Shown here: in pieces, positions 1 to 6,957 of the stretch
Layout: each line of letters starts with the position of its first letter
Position numbering within the stretch: position 1 is the stretch's first letter
Origin: Bacteroidales bacterium
GTDB taxonomy: Bacteria; Bacteroidota; Bacteroidia; Bacteroidales; Muribaculaceae
Direction: 5' to 3'
Assembly (NCBI GenBank): GCA_004552395.1
Contig: SFOK01000047.1
Coordinates: 1 to 12,995 of the forward strand
DNA: 12,995 bases
Made by a program: the position numbers and the translations under genes
The notes under the pieces: generated by a model
Databases searched by the model: none
What the model was told of the DNA's origin: nothing
What the model saw: the letters and a program-made list of their open reading frames with translations, nothing else

Positions 1-182
1 AAGCGCCTCCTGAACCGTCTCTATTTGACTGAGGGGGCTTGGAAATCAGAAAAAGCAAGCTCAACCGCATCAAATCAGCGATTGAGCTATATTTCCGTGA
101 CTTCTGATATTTTTATCGGACAGCAATAAAATAAGACACCGCGTGGCTTTGGCGAAAGGCGCCGCCGGCTGTATGCCGTCAT
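1..182. other. Left-edge non-coding stretch with possible gene tail
   Basis: No complete gene lies here. Plus frame 1 is open from base 1 to a TAA at about 127-129. Plus frame 3 ends at a TGA at 30-32 after nine residues (APPEPSLFD). After that TGA, frame 3 reads a protein-like tail, LNRIKSAIELYFRDF, to a second stop near 108-110. Frame 1 before the G-run at 33-37 and frame 3 after it would join into one reading with one extra G, so a frameshifted gene end, or a gene ending at 32, are both possible. The upstream part is outside the window, so no family can be named. Bases 117-131 (CGGACAGCAATAAAA) recur at 7866-7880 with one mismatch. Confidence 0.25.
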
Positions 183-232
183 AAAAAAGAGAGGAGCACC
201 GTAAATTGGCGCTCCTCTCTTTTTTTATGACG
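177..232. terminator. Strong bidirectional intrinsic terminator
   Basis: A nearly perfect stem pairs 177-197 with 211-232 (one unpaired T). Its core is GAGAGGAGC (189-197) against GCTCCTCTC (211-219), flanked by A6 (183-188) and T7 (220-226), so a GC-rich hairpin followed by a U-tract is produced on either strand. The 13-base loop is 198-210. A further outer pairing of GGCGCCG (158-164) with CGGCGCC (236-242) could lengthen it. It lies 25 bases beyond the pgi stop and would end the minus-strand operon. In the other direction it would end any plus-strand gene entering from the left. Confidence 0.85.
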
Positions 233-256
233 TCCCGGCGCCGGCCGGGGAGTTTG

Positions 257-1597
257 TCAGATCTTGGCTTTGATTGCCTCCGACTCCTTCTCGTATCCGG
301 GCTTGTTGAGGAGGGCGAACATATTCTTTTTGTAGGCTTCCACACCGGGCTGGTTGAAGGGGTTCACGCCGAGTATATAGCCGCTGATTCCGCAGGCTTT
401 TTCGAAGAAGTAGATCAGCTGGCCGAGATAATACTCGTTGAGCCGGTCTATCTCGATGCGGATCACGGGCACACCGCCCTCTACATGGGCTATCTTGGTG
501 CCGAGTTCGGCCATCTTGTTGATATGGTCCACATGCTGTCCGGCCAGGAAATTGAGGCCGTCGAGGTTGAGGGCGTCAGAAGGTATCACGGCCTGACGGT
601 CGGGCTGGTTCACCGAGATCACCGTCTCGAAAATGTTGCGTTTGCCCTGCTGAAGGAGCTGGCCCATAGAATGGAGGTCGGTGGTAAGGTCCACAGAAGC
701 GGGGAAGATACCTTTGCCATCCTTGCCTTCACTCTCGCCGTAGAGCTGTTTCCACCACTCGCCGAAGAAGTGGAGCTTGGGATTATAGTTGACGAGCACT
801 TCAATCACTTTGCCGTCGTTGTAGAGGGCGTTGCGGAGCATGGCGTAAGTCTCGGAAGCGTTGGAACCGCCGGCGTGATGTGTCTCTTCCTGCATCTTTG
901 CGGCACCGGCCACGAGGCTGCGGATATCCTTGCCTGCCACGGCGATGGGGAGCAGACCCACAGGGGTGAGCACTGAGAAACGGCCGCCGACATTGTCGGG
1001 GATCACGAATGTCTTGTATCCTTCCTGAGTGGCGAGAGTGCGGAGGGCGCCCTTCTTGGCGTCGGTCACTGCCACTATGATATCTTTAGCTGCCTCTTTG
1101 CCGACCTGAGCTTCGAGCTGGTCCTTGAGCAGACGGAAAGCCACGGCGGGCTCGGTGGTCGTGCCCGACTTGGATATCACGATGATACCGAATTTCTTGT
1201 CCTTGAGGAACTCCTGGAGCTCTGCGATATAATCTTCACTGAGGTTCTGTCCGGCGAAGAGGACAGTAGCGCCCTTGGAGGTCTTGCGGTAAGCCTCGAA
1301 GGAATTGCTGAGGCCTTCGATCACAGCCTTGGCGCCCAGATAAGAGCCGCCTATGCCGACGCATACCACATAGTCCACGAGCGAGTTGAGCTTGTCGGCC
1401 GTGGCCTGAATTTCGTCAATAATACCGCTCTTCTCCACCTCCTCGGGGAGCTTGACCCAACCGTGGAAGTCGTTGCCGGCACCTTCGCCGTTGTTGAGAT
1501 TGGATATGCCTTTGACAGCTTCGGCCTCATAGCCTTTGAATTTCTCTTCCCCGACAAAACCGATAGCGTCGGAGATATTAAGTTCAATCGATTTCAT
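257..1597 (-). CDS. pgi: Glucose-6-phosphate isomerase
   Basis: Interconverts glucose-6-phosphate and fructose-6-phosphate in the cytoplasm for glycolysis and gluconeogenesis. The 446-residue protein matches the shorter bacterial PGI type. Visible landmarks are the sugar-phosphate-binding loop GIGGSYLGAK (81-90), the second phosphate loop SKSGTTTEP (142-150), the first family signature DNVGGRFS (201-208, with Arg206), the catalytic glutamate in YGESEG (Glu289), the ring-opening histidine in DLHS (His309), and the second signature around GYILGVNPFNQPGVEAYK (407-423) with catalytic Lys423. All expected catalytic residues are present, so it should be active. The start is the first Met of the conserved N-terminus; no Shine-Dalgarno precedes it, as usual in Bacteroidales. 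It follows gpsA by 99 bases with no recognisable promoter box in the gap, so it is probably the last gene of the lysS-gpsA-pgi unit and ends at the terminator at 177-232. Confidence 0.97.
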   Translation of the reverse strand: MKSIELNISDAIGFVGEEKFKGYEAEAVKGISNLNNGEGAGNDFHGWVKLPEEVEKSGIIDEIQATADKLNSLVDYVVCVGIGGSYLGAKAVIEGLSNSFEAYRKTSKGATVLFAGQNLSEDYIAELQEFLKDKKFGIIVISKSGTTTEPAVAFRLLKDQLEAQVGKEAAKDIIVAVTDAKKGALRTLATQEGYKTFVIPDNVGGRFSVLTPVGLLPIAVAGKDIRSLVAGAAKMQEETHHAGGSNASETYAMLRNALYNDGKVIEVLVNYNPKLHFFGEWWKQLYGESEGKDGKGIFPASVDLTTDLHSMGQLLQQGKRNIFETVISVNQPDRQAVIPSDALNLDGLNFLAGQHVDHINKMAELGTKIAHVEGGVPVIRIEIDRLNEYYLGQLIYFFEKACGISGYILGVNPFNQPGVEAYKKNMFALLNKPGYEKESEAIKAKI

Positions 1598-1696
1598 AGT
1601 CTGTGATTAACTTGGATTATTTTTTATGATTCTATCTTTAAAGGCCCCCGACGACCGCGTATATGCGCCACACGAGGGGCAAAACAGCTTCTGCTT

Positions 1697-2692
1697 TTAG
1701 ATAAACCCGGGCGCTATGGCGGCTATGGCCTTGCGCGCCGGCACAAACTCATAGAGTATGCGGTACATGCAGTCCAGAATCGGCATGCTCACGTTTGCGG
1801 TGCGGTTTATCTCGTGGATGCACTTGGTGCCGTAATATCCTTCGGCCACCATCTCCATCTCCATCATGGCAGCTTTCACACTGTAGCCGCGTCCGATCAT
1901 GGAGCCGAAGTTGTGGTTGCGCGAGAAACGGCTGTAAGCTGTGACGAGCAGGTCGCCCAGATAAGCCGAGTCGGCTATGCTGCGTGGCACCGGGTCGATG
2001 ATGTCGATGAAGCGGCGCATCTCTCTCACGGCGTTGCAGATGAGCACGGCCTGGAAATTGTCGCCGGCCTTCATGCCGTGGACAATGCCCGACGCTATGG
2101 CGTAGACATTCTTGAGCACGGCGCCGTATTCGATGCCGTCCACATCGTGGCTCGTGATTGTCTTTATGGTATCGCTTCGCAGGCAATCTGCGAATTTGCG
2201 GCTTTTAACCAGATCATGGCAACCGATGGTAAGATAGCTCAGACGGTCGAGAGCCACCTCCTCGGCATGGCAGGGTCCTCCGATCACAAGCATGTTTTCG
2301 TCGCGACAGCCGTAGCGGTCCATAAAGTAGCGGGTCACTATCTTGTTCTCGTCGGGGACAATCCCCTTCACTGCGGAGACCACGATCTTATCCTGCAGCG
2401 GCGTGGTGATGTTCTCCAGATGCGCTTTCAGATAAGGGGAGGGCAACGCGAGCACTATGGTGTCGGCCTGCGAGATCACTCTGTTGATGTCGCTGCTGAA
2501 GAAAATCTTCGACACATCGAAGCTCACGTCGCTCAAATACACCGGGTTATGGCCGAGGCGGATGAATTCCTCAATCCTCTCGTCGCGGCGTATGTACCAG
2601 CTGATGCGGTCCACATTCTTGAGAATGAGCTTTGAGAGCGCTGTGGCCCAACTGCCGCCGCCCAGCACAGCTATTCGTCCTAAGTCTGCCAT
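1697..2692 (-). CDS. gpsA: NAD(P)-dependent glycerol-3-phosphate dehydrogenase
   Basis: Reduces dihydroxyacetone phosphate to sn-glycerol-3-phosphate, the backbone for phospholipid synthesis, in the cytoplasm. The 331-residue protein has normal family length. The N-terminal Rossmann loop is VLGGGSWATAL (9-19). The substrate/catalytic region contains SAVKGI with Lys109, GGPCHAEEVA (138-147) where many homologues have GPSFAxE, and GAVLKNVYAIASG (190-202) with catalytic Lys194. The C-terminal helical domain carries the conserved D-L at 246-249 region and SRNHNFG..IGRG (257-269). Start chosen at the Met directly before the Rossmann strand (MADLGRIAVLGGG). It begins 27 bases after the lysS stop, so the two are probably co-transcribed. 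Linking lysS, gpsA and pgi puts translation, lipid-precursor and sugar-phosphate housekeeping functions in one transcript. Confidence 0.96.
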   Translation of the reverse strand: MADLGRIAVLGGGSWATALSKLILKNVDRISWYIRRDERIEEFIRLGHNPVYLSDVSFDVSKIFFSSDINRVISQADTIVLALPSPYLKAHLENITTPLQDKIVVSAVKGIVPDENKIVTRYFMDRYGCRDENMLVIGGPCHAEEVALDRLSYLTIGCHDLVKSRKFADCLRSDTIKTITSHDVDGIEYGAVLKNVYAIASGIVHGMKAGDNFQAVLICNAVREMRRFIDIIDPVPRSIADSAYLGDLLVTAYSRFSRNHNFGSMIGRGYSVKAAMMEMEMVAEGYYGTKCIHEINRTANVSMPILDCMYRILYEFVPARKAIAAIAPGFI

Positions 2693-2719
2693 GGTATACT
2701 GTAAACGCCTCAGAGGCTC

Positions 2720-4366
2720 TTAAAGTTCCTCGCTTTCTTCTTCTCCGGCTTTGGTCTGCCGCGCTTCGGGCTTCATCTGCGGGAAAAGGAGCACCTCCTG
2801 TATGGTGGTCTGGCCGGTCATGAGCATGGCCAGACGGTCCATGCCTATGCCCATGCCCGATGTGGGGGGCATGCCGTATTCGAGTGCGCGGATGAAGTCG
2901 TGGTCTATGATCATGGCCTCGTCGTCGCCCTTGTCGGCCAGACGCATCTGCTCCACGAAGCGCTCGTACTGGTCTATGGGGTCGTTGAGCTCGGAGTAAG
3001 CGTTGGCGAGCTCTTTACCGTTGACCATCAGCTCGAAGCGCTCGGTGAGCTCGGGGTTGTCGCGGTGCTTCTTGGTGAGAGGCGACATCTCTATGGGGTA
3101 GTCTATGATGAAGGTGGGCTGGATATAGTTGCCCTCGCACTTGGCGCCGAAGATCTCGTCGATGATCTTCCCTTTGCCCATCTTCTCGTCCACCTCGACA
3201 CCCATGCCGAGAGCGGCCTTGCGGAGCTCGTCCTCGCTCTTGCCTGTGATGTCGTAGCCCGTGAAGTCCTTGATGGCCTGGGCCATGGTGACGCGCTTGT
3301 AAGGCGCCTTGAAATCTATCTCGTTGTCGCCGACTTTCACCTTGGTGGTGCCGTTCACATCGAGGCAGATCTTCTCGAGCATCTTCTCTGTGAACTCCAT
3401 CATCCAGCGGTAATCCTTATAGCTCACATAGATCTCCATGCAGGTGAACTCGGGATTGTGAGTGCGGTCCATGCCCTCGTTGCGGAAATTGCGCGAGAAC
3501 TCGTAGACGCCTTCGAAGCCGCCCACAATGAGGCGCTTGAGGTAGAGCTCGTCGGCTATGCGCAGGTACAGGTCGGTATCCAGTGTGTTGTGGTGAGTGA
3601 TGAAGGGACGCGCGGCTGCTCCGCCGGCAATACCCTGAAGGATAGGTGTCTCCACCTCCACATAGCCCTGGGCGTTGAAATATTCGCGCATGGAATTGAA
3701 CATGCGGGTGCGCTTCAGGAAGATCTCTTTCACACCCTTGTTGACAACGAGGTCAACATAGCGGCGGCGATAGCGGAGCTCGGGATCGGTAAAGGCATCG
3801 TAAGCCTGGCCGTCCTTTATCTTCACGATCGGAAGCGGACGCAGAGCCTTGCTCAGCACGGTGATCTCTTTGGCGTGGACGGATATCTCGCCTGTCTGGG
3901 TGCGGAACACAAAGCCCTTGATGCCCACGAAGTCGCCTATGTCGAGCAGCTTCTTGAACACCACGTTGTAGAGGTCCTTGTCCTCGCCGGGACACACCTC
4001 ATCGCGGCTCACATAGACCTGGATACGGCCGTCGGCATCCTGCAGCTCCATGAACGAAGCCTTGCCCATGATGCGGCGGCTCATGATGCGGCCTGCTATG
4101 CAGACCTCGCGCTTGGGCTCCTCGTCGTCGCGGAAATTTTCTTTGATCTCCACGCTCTTGGCATCGACGGGATAAAGAGCTGCGGGATAAGGCTCTATGC
4201 CGCGGTCGCGCAGGGCCTGCATGCTGGCGCGGCGGCCTATCTCCTGCTCTGAAAGTTCGCGTCCGTTGGGTCCGAGCACCTTGGGGGCCTCTGCCTTGGG
4301 CTGTTTCTTCTGCTTCTTGTTCTGGGGGGCCTGCTGCTGAGAGGCCATATCGTTATTCTCTGCCAT
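2720..4366 (-). CDS. lysS: Lysyl-tRNA synthetase, class II
   Basis: Charges tRNA-Lys with lysine using ATP. The 548 residues comprise a basic, low-complexity N-terminal extension (about 1-35, rich in Lys, Gln, Pro), an OB-fold anticodon-binding domain (about 85-190, beginning VCIAGRIMSRRIMGKASF) and the class II catalytic core. Motif 1 is around VEVETPILQ (236-244), motif 2 is FRNEGMDRTHNPEFTCMEIY (294-313), and motif 3 is GMGIGMDRLAMLMTG (504-518) near the C-terminus. A short acidic tail follows. All three motifs are intact. The Met at 4366 was taken as start; Met7 is an alternative that would lose only six non-conserved residues. There is no Shine-Dalgarno. A TAnnTTTG promoter box lies about 90 bases upstream, giving a structured leader, and gpsA follows 27 bases after the stop. 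Confidence 0.97.
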   Translation of the reverse strand: MAENNDMASQQQAPQNKKQKKQPKAEAPKVLGPNGRELSEQEIGRRASMQALRDRGIEPYPAALYPVDAKSVEIKENFRDDEEPKREVCIAGRIMSRRIMGKASFMELQDADGRIQVYVSRDEVCPGEDKDLYNVVFKKLLDIGDFVGIKGFVFRTQTGEISVHAKEITVLSKALRPLPIVKIKDGQAYDAFTDPELRYRRRYVDLVVNKGVKEIFLKRTRMFNSMREYFNAQGYVEVETPILQGIAGGAAARPFITHHNTLDTDLYLRIADELYLKRLIVGGFEGVYEFSRNFRNEGMDRTHNPEFTCMEIYVSYKDYRWMMEFTEKMLEKICLDVNGTTKVKVGDNEIDFKAPYKRVTMAQAIKDFTGYDITGKSEDELRKAALGMGVEVDEKMGKGKIIDEIFGAKCEGNYIQPTFIIDYPIEMSPLTKKHRDNPELTERFELMVNGKELANAYSELNDPIDQYERFVEQMRLADKGDDEAMIIDHDFIRALEYGMPPTSGMGIGMDRLAMLMTGQTTIQEVLLFPQMKPEARQTKAGEEESEEL

Positions 4367-4396
4367 AATGATTTACTTGATATATACGCAGCTTCG

Positions 4397-4434
4397 CCGG
4401 CCGTTATCCCCTGCGGACATCCGCAGCGCGCCGG
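4397..4434 (-). promoter_or_regulatory. Hairpin in the lysS 5' leader
   Basis: A perfect 7-bp inverted repeat, CTGCGGA (4411-4417) and TCCGCAG (4420-4426), sits inside a weaker outer pairing of 4397-4401 with 4430-4434. It lies between the putative lysS promoter and the lysS start, so it would fold in the mRNA leader. No T-box features were recognised and no U-tract follows, so a terminator is unlikely. A regulatory role is unproven. Confidence 0.35.
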
Positions 4435-4454
4435 AACCGCTGCAAATCAGACTG

Positions 4455-4462
4455 CAAAATTA
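4455..4462 (-). promoter_or_regulatory. Bacteroidetes-type -7 box upstream of lysS
   Basis: The minus strand reads TAATTTTG, matching the Bacteroidetes sigma-ABfr -7 consensus TAnnTTTG. The surrounding intergenic segment is AT-rich between GC-rich coding regions. A convincing -33 TTTG was not found at the expected 19-21-base spacing. If used, transcription starts near 4448 and leaves an mRNA leader of about 80 bases. This would separate lysS-gpsA-pgi from the upstream cdd-GT25 pair. Confidence 0.5.
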
Positions 4463-4513
4463 ATCATTTTTCGTCACTTAGACCCTATTCAAGCGGCAAA
4501 AACAGCTGCCGGA

Positions 4514-5233
4514 TCACCTCAGGCGGTAAAGCAACTTCTTATAGCTGAGCTTGAAGCCCCACACCAGCGGCGTGAGCCAGCCCGGGTAGCGCCGCGTCAG
4601 CCCCGAGGGGAACTTGCCCGTGAAACTCCCCTGTGTGGCCACCGCCGGCTGGCACCACCAGTAAGGAAGCAGACCCTCCTTGAGCAGCAGGCAGTGGAAA
4701 TTGTCGATCGGCCGGTCCAGTTTGCGCCGCTCAGCCTCGGAGAGCACTATCTCGGCGCCCCGACGGCTAATGTAGTAGCATCCCGCCAGACGGTCGCGGT
4801 CCCCTTCGTAGAGGAGCCTCCCCTTCTCGCGCCGCGAATGTTCCACAAAGCGCAGACGGGTATCCTCCATCGATATGATGCCGTTGTCGCGGCCGTGAAG
4901 CTCGGCCTCCTCTATCGCCTTGTCAAACGTTGCCTCGAAGCCACGCTTGAGTATGGCGTCATCCTCCAGGATGAGGGCGCCGGGCAGCCCCTCGTCTATG
5001 ATCCTGCGGCAGGCGAGCAGATGCTTCATGGAGCACGAAAGCTCCGCCTTGCTGTGTCCGGCGATGAACGAGGGAGCGAACCAACGCTCTGTATCCTCGC
5101 GGCGCAGGTCCGGAATGTCGCCGTCGAGCATCCACTCGAACTCTATCCCCAGGCGCCCGAGCATGCCGCTGATATGGCGCTCGCGGTCCTCATAGCCATG
5201 CTTGACATGGAGCACTATCACTTTTCTTTTCAT
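4514..5233 (-). CDS. Glycosyltransferase family 25 (LOS/LPS biosynthesis type)
   Basis: Predicted cytoplasmic sugar transferase of the GT25 type found in lipooligosaccharide and capsule synthesis; acceptor and sugar are unknown. The 239 residues begin with the beta-strand KVIVLHVKHGYEDRERHI typical of the family, followed by the acidic metal/nucleotide-sugar motif ALILEDDA with Glu90-Asp91-Asp92, the GCYYISRRGAE segment (about 151-161) and RPID (about 174-177) near the second catalytic region. The C-terminus is basic, possibly membrane-associated. The frame remains open to a Met at 5299, but the extra 22 residues lack family similarity and the family's first strand starts right after the Met at 5233, so that start was chosen. 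It lies 70 bases after the cdd stop on the same strand and may be co-transcribed with it. No linked LPS cluster is visible, so its pathway is inference. Confidence 0.8.
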   Translation of the reverse strand: MKRKVIVLHVKHGYEDRERHISGMLGRLGIEFEWMLDGDIPDLRREDTERWFAPSFIAGHSKAELSCSMKHLLACRRIIDEGLPGALILEDDAILKRGFEATFDKAIEEAELHGRDNGIISMEDTRLRFVEHSRREKGRLLYEGDRDRLAGCYYISRRGAEIVLSEAERRKLDRPIDNFHCLLLKEGLLPYWWCQPAVATQGSFTGKFPSGLTRRYPGWLTPLVWGFKLSYKKLLYRLR

Positions 5234-5303
5234 AGGTCGGGTCGTGTATTTCGCAAGGTCCGCCGGCTTACTGCCGGCTTCGGGTAAGACGCGGCTCACT
5301 GGC

Positions 5304-5774
5304 TCAGAATTCAGTGAAACAGAGAGGAAGAAGCGACTTGATATTCTTCAAACTCAGGATACGGTCCTCGCCGTAGAGGATAGCCTCCATGTCCCCGTCG
5401 CGGGTCTCATACTCCATGAGCGCCTGGCGGCAGACTCCGCACGGCGATATCGGCTCCTTCTGGAAGCCGCTGTCGGTGCGCGCCGCTATCGCTATCTTCT
5501 CTATCCTGACGCCCGGATAGTTCGCGGCCGCATAATAGAGAGCCGAGCGCTCGCCGCACGTGCCGGCCGAGAAAGCCGCGTTCTCCTGATTGGCCCCGGC
5601 CACAATCTTGCCGTTGGCCAGCCTCAGCGCCGCGCCCACGCGGAAATGGCTGTAAGGCGCATAGCTGCCGTCTGTGGCCCTCTTGGCAGCCTCCACAAGC
5701 TCGCGGTCCGCGGCGGGCAGCTCAGCCTCGGAGGAATATTCCTTTACCGGTATGGTCAGATTGATTTCTTTCAT
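5304..5774 (-). CDS. cdd: Cytidine deaminase
   Basis: Hydrolytically deaminates cytidine and deoxycytidine to uridine and deoxyuridine in pyrimidine salvage. The 156-residue protein is a single homotetramer-type CDA domain, slightly longer than the ~130-residue minimal form. The nucleoside-binding segment ANQENAAF (61-68) carries Asn62 and Glu64. The zinc/catalytic motif is TCGERSA (72-78) with Cys73 as ligand and Glu75 as proton shuttle. The other two ligands are Cys112 and Cys115 in SPCGVCRQ (110-117). All active-site residues are present. The start is the Met at 5774, with no Shine-Dalgarno. Upstream is the AT-rich spacer with a large inverted repeat; no clear TAnnTTTG promoter was found on this strand. 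Confidence 0.95.
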   Translation of the reverse strand: MKEINLTIPVKEYSSEAELPAADRELVEAAKRATDGSYAPYSHFRVGAALRLANGKIVAGANQENAAFSAGTCGERSALYYAAANYPGVRIEKIAIAARTDSGFQKEPISPCGVCRQALMEYETRDGDMEAILYGEDRILSLKNIKSLLPLCFTEF

Positions 5775-5794
5775 GTCAGCAGATTTTATGATAA

Positions 5795-5946
5795 GTAAGT
5801 CGAAGAAATTAGCTTATAGAAATTTTGATTGAATTTTGATATGTTTTTTTTGATTGAGTGAAGGAGCTTAGCGTGTTCTAAGACTGAACGAAAGCGAAAA
5901 AATCACTCAAAGGCTTCAAAATTTCATAAGCAGTTATTTGACTTAC
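5795..5946. repeat. Imperfect inverted-repeat element (~150 bp)
   Basis: Two arms face each other across this AT-rich spacer. GTAAGTC (5795-5801) pairs with GACTTAC (5940-5946), and GCTTATaGAAATTTTGA (5812-5828) pairs with TCAAAATTTCATAAGC (5916-5931) with a single bulged base. Inside, TTGAGTGA (5854-5861) pairs with TCACTCAA (5903-5910), and CTTAG (5867-5871) with CTAAG (5878-5882). The nested arms give a long hairpin or cruciform. There is no open reading frame of note inside. It could be a MITE-like element, a dispersed palindromic repeat or a structured RNA. No target-site duplication was established. Confidence 0.5.
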
Positions 5947-6027
5947 GGTTAAAGTTTATATTAACTAATTTCTGAGAATTACTTATGCCCCAAAAATATA
6001 AAATTTCTCTTTCATCTCCAAATTTGT

Positions 6028-6035
6028 TATCTTTG
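6028..6035 (+). promoter_or_regulatory. Bacteroidetes-type -7 box for the 6051-7740 unit
   Basis: TATCTTTG matches TAnnTTTG exactly and is followed by GCAC. The transcription start would fall near 6041, only about 10 bases before the ATG at 6051. This short leader argues that the open frame beginning at 5985 is not translated from its first ATG. No clear -33 element was seen. Confidence 0.6.
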
Positions 6036-6050
6036 CACATCGATCCGTCC

Positions 6051-6953
6051 ATGAGATTCGCGCGCCTCATATCGCTTCTGACCGCTCTCTGCCTGCTCGC
6101 CCCGGCAGCCCGAGCTGCCCGTCCCGACCCTTACACGGCCTACATCGAGACATACGCCGAGATGGCCCGCGAGCAGGAGCGCCTCCACGGCATACCGGCC
6201 TCGATCACTCTGGCTCAGGGACTTCTCGAGTCGCGCGCCGGACAGAGCACCCTCGCCACCGAGGGCAACAATCATTTCGGCATCAAATGCCACTCCTCCT
6301 GGACCGGACCCTCCATGCTCCGCTCCGACGATATGCCCGACGAGTGCTTCCGTGTCTACGGTTCCGCCGCTGAGTGCTTCACGGACCATTCCCTCTTCCT
6401 CCACAAGAACCGCTACAAACCCCTCTTCGACCTCGACCCGACCGACTACGCCGCCTGGGCCGTCACACTCCGGCAGTGCGGCTACGCCACCGACCCCAAC
6501 TACGCCGAACGCCTCATCTCCATCATTGAGCGATACTCTCTCTTCCGCTTCGACCTGGGCTACGAACCGGCGCGCACCATGGACGAAAACACCGACTTCA
6601 TACTCGATCACCTGCGCAATTCCCACGCCGTGCGCCGCACACGCTCGCTGCATTACGTGATAGCCATACCCGGCGACACCTACGCCTCCATAGCTCGCGA
6701 ATTCAACCTCGACGCCGACAGACTCGCCGCCTACAACGACGCCTCCGACCCGCAGGCGCCCATCCGTTCCTGGGAAGAGGTATACCTCCAGCCGAAGCTC
6801 GACTCCGCGCCCAAAGGAGTGAGCAAAGTCACCGTAGGCGACGATGAGTCGATCCGGTCCGTGGCGCAGCGCTATGCTGTCACCGTGGAATATGTCATGC
6901 ACTGCAACCCCGGGGCCAAAGACCGCCCGGGCACCACACTCAAGTTCTTCTGA
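6051..6953 (+). CDS. Secreted GH73 N-acetylglucosaminidase with LysM-type repeats
   Basis: Predicted exported peptidoglycan hydrolase cleaving the glycan strand. The first 22 residues form a signal peptide (MRFARL, then a Leu/Ala-rich core, ending ARA). The FlgJ/GH73-type domain covers about 28-168: GIPASITLAQGLLESRAGQS contains the likely catalytic glutamate Glu60, followed by GNNHFGIKC (72-80), YGSAAECFTDHSLFL (103-117) and the C-terminal YATDPNYAERL (145-155). Two LysM-like segments follow, at about 201-250 (HYVIAIPGDTYASIAREFNL) and 258-300 (VTVGDDESIRSVAQRYAV), for binding to peptidoglycan. The start at 6051 is chosen over an in-frame ATG at 5985 because the signal peptide begins here and a promoter box lies between them. 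The WaaP-like gene starts four bases after its stop, so the two are co-transcribed. Confidence 0.9.
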   Translation: MRFARLISLLTALCLLAPAARAARPDPYTAYIETYAEMAREQERLHGIPASITLAQGLLESRAGQSTLATEGNNHFGIKCHSSWTGPSMLRSDDMPDECFRVYGSAAECFTDHSLFLHKNRYKPLFDLDPTDYAAWAVTLRQCGYATDPNYAERLISIIERYSLFRFDLGYEPARTMDENTDFILDHLRNSHAVRRTRSLHYVIAIPGDTYASIAREFNLDADRLAAYNDASDPQAPIRSWEEVYLQPKLDSAPKGVSKVTVGDDESIRSVAQRYAVTVEYVMHCNPGAKDRPGTTLKFF

Positions 6954-6957
6954 AAAT

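Noticed and set aside
206..976. Plus-strand open frame opposite pgi
   Set aside because: It starts inside the terminator and is antisense to the conserved pgi C-terminal half.
1644..1680. GCCCC/GGGGC pairing between gpsA and pgi as a terminator
   Set aside because: Five pairs with a ~27-base loop and no U-tract; the two genes more likely share a transcript.
2900..4252. Long plus-strand open frame (450 codons) opposite lysS
   Set aside because: It is antisense to a synthetase with all three class II motifs; the translation is rich in His, Leu, Ala and Val and has no recognisable motif, as expected of a GC-rich shadow frame.
4494..4511. CGGCA/TGCCG inverted repeat after the GT25 gene as a terminator
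   Set aside because: The stem is only five pairs and no U-tract follows on the minus strand.
5234..5299. 22-residue N-terminal extension of the GT25 protein
   Set aside because: It lacks family similarity; the conserved first strand begins right after the Met at 5233.
5985..6050. Upstream ATG extending the glucosaminidase
   Set aside because: A TATCTTTG promoter box lies at 6028-6035 inside this segment and the signal peptide begins at 6051.
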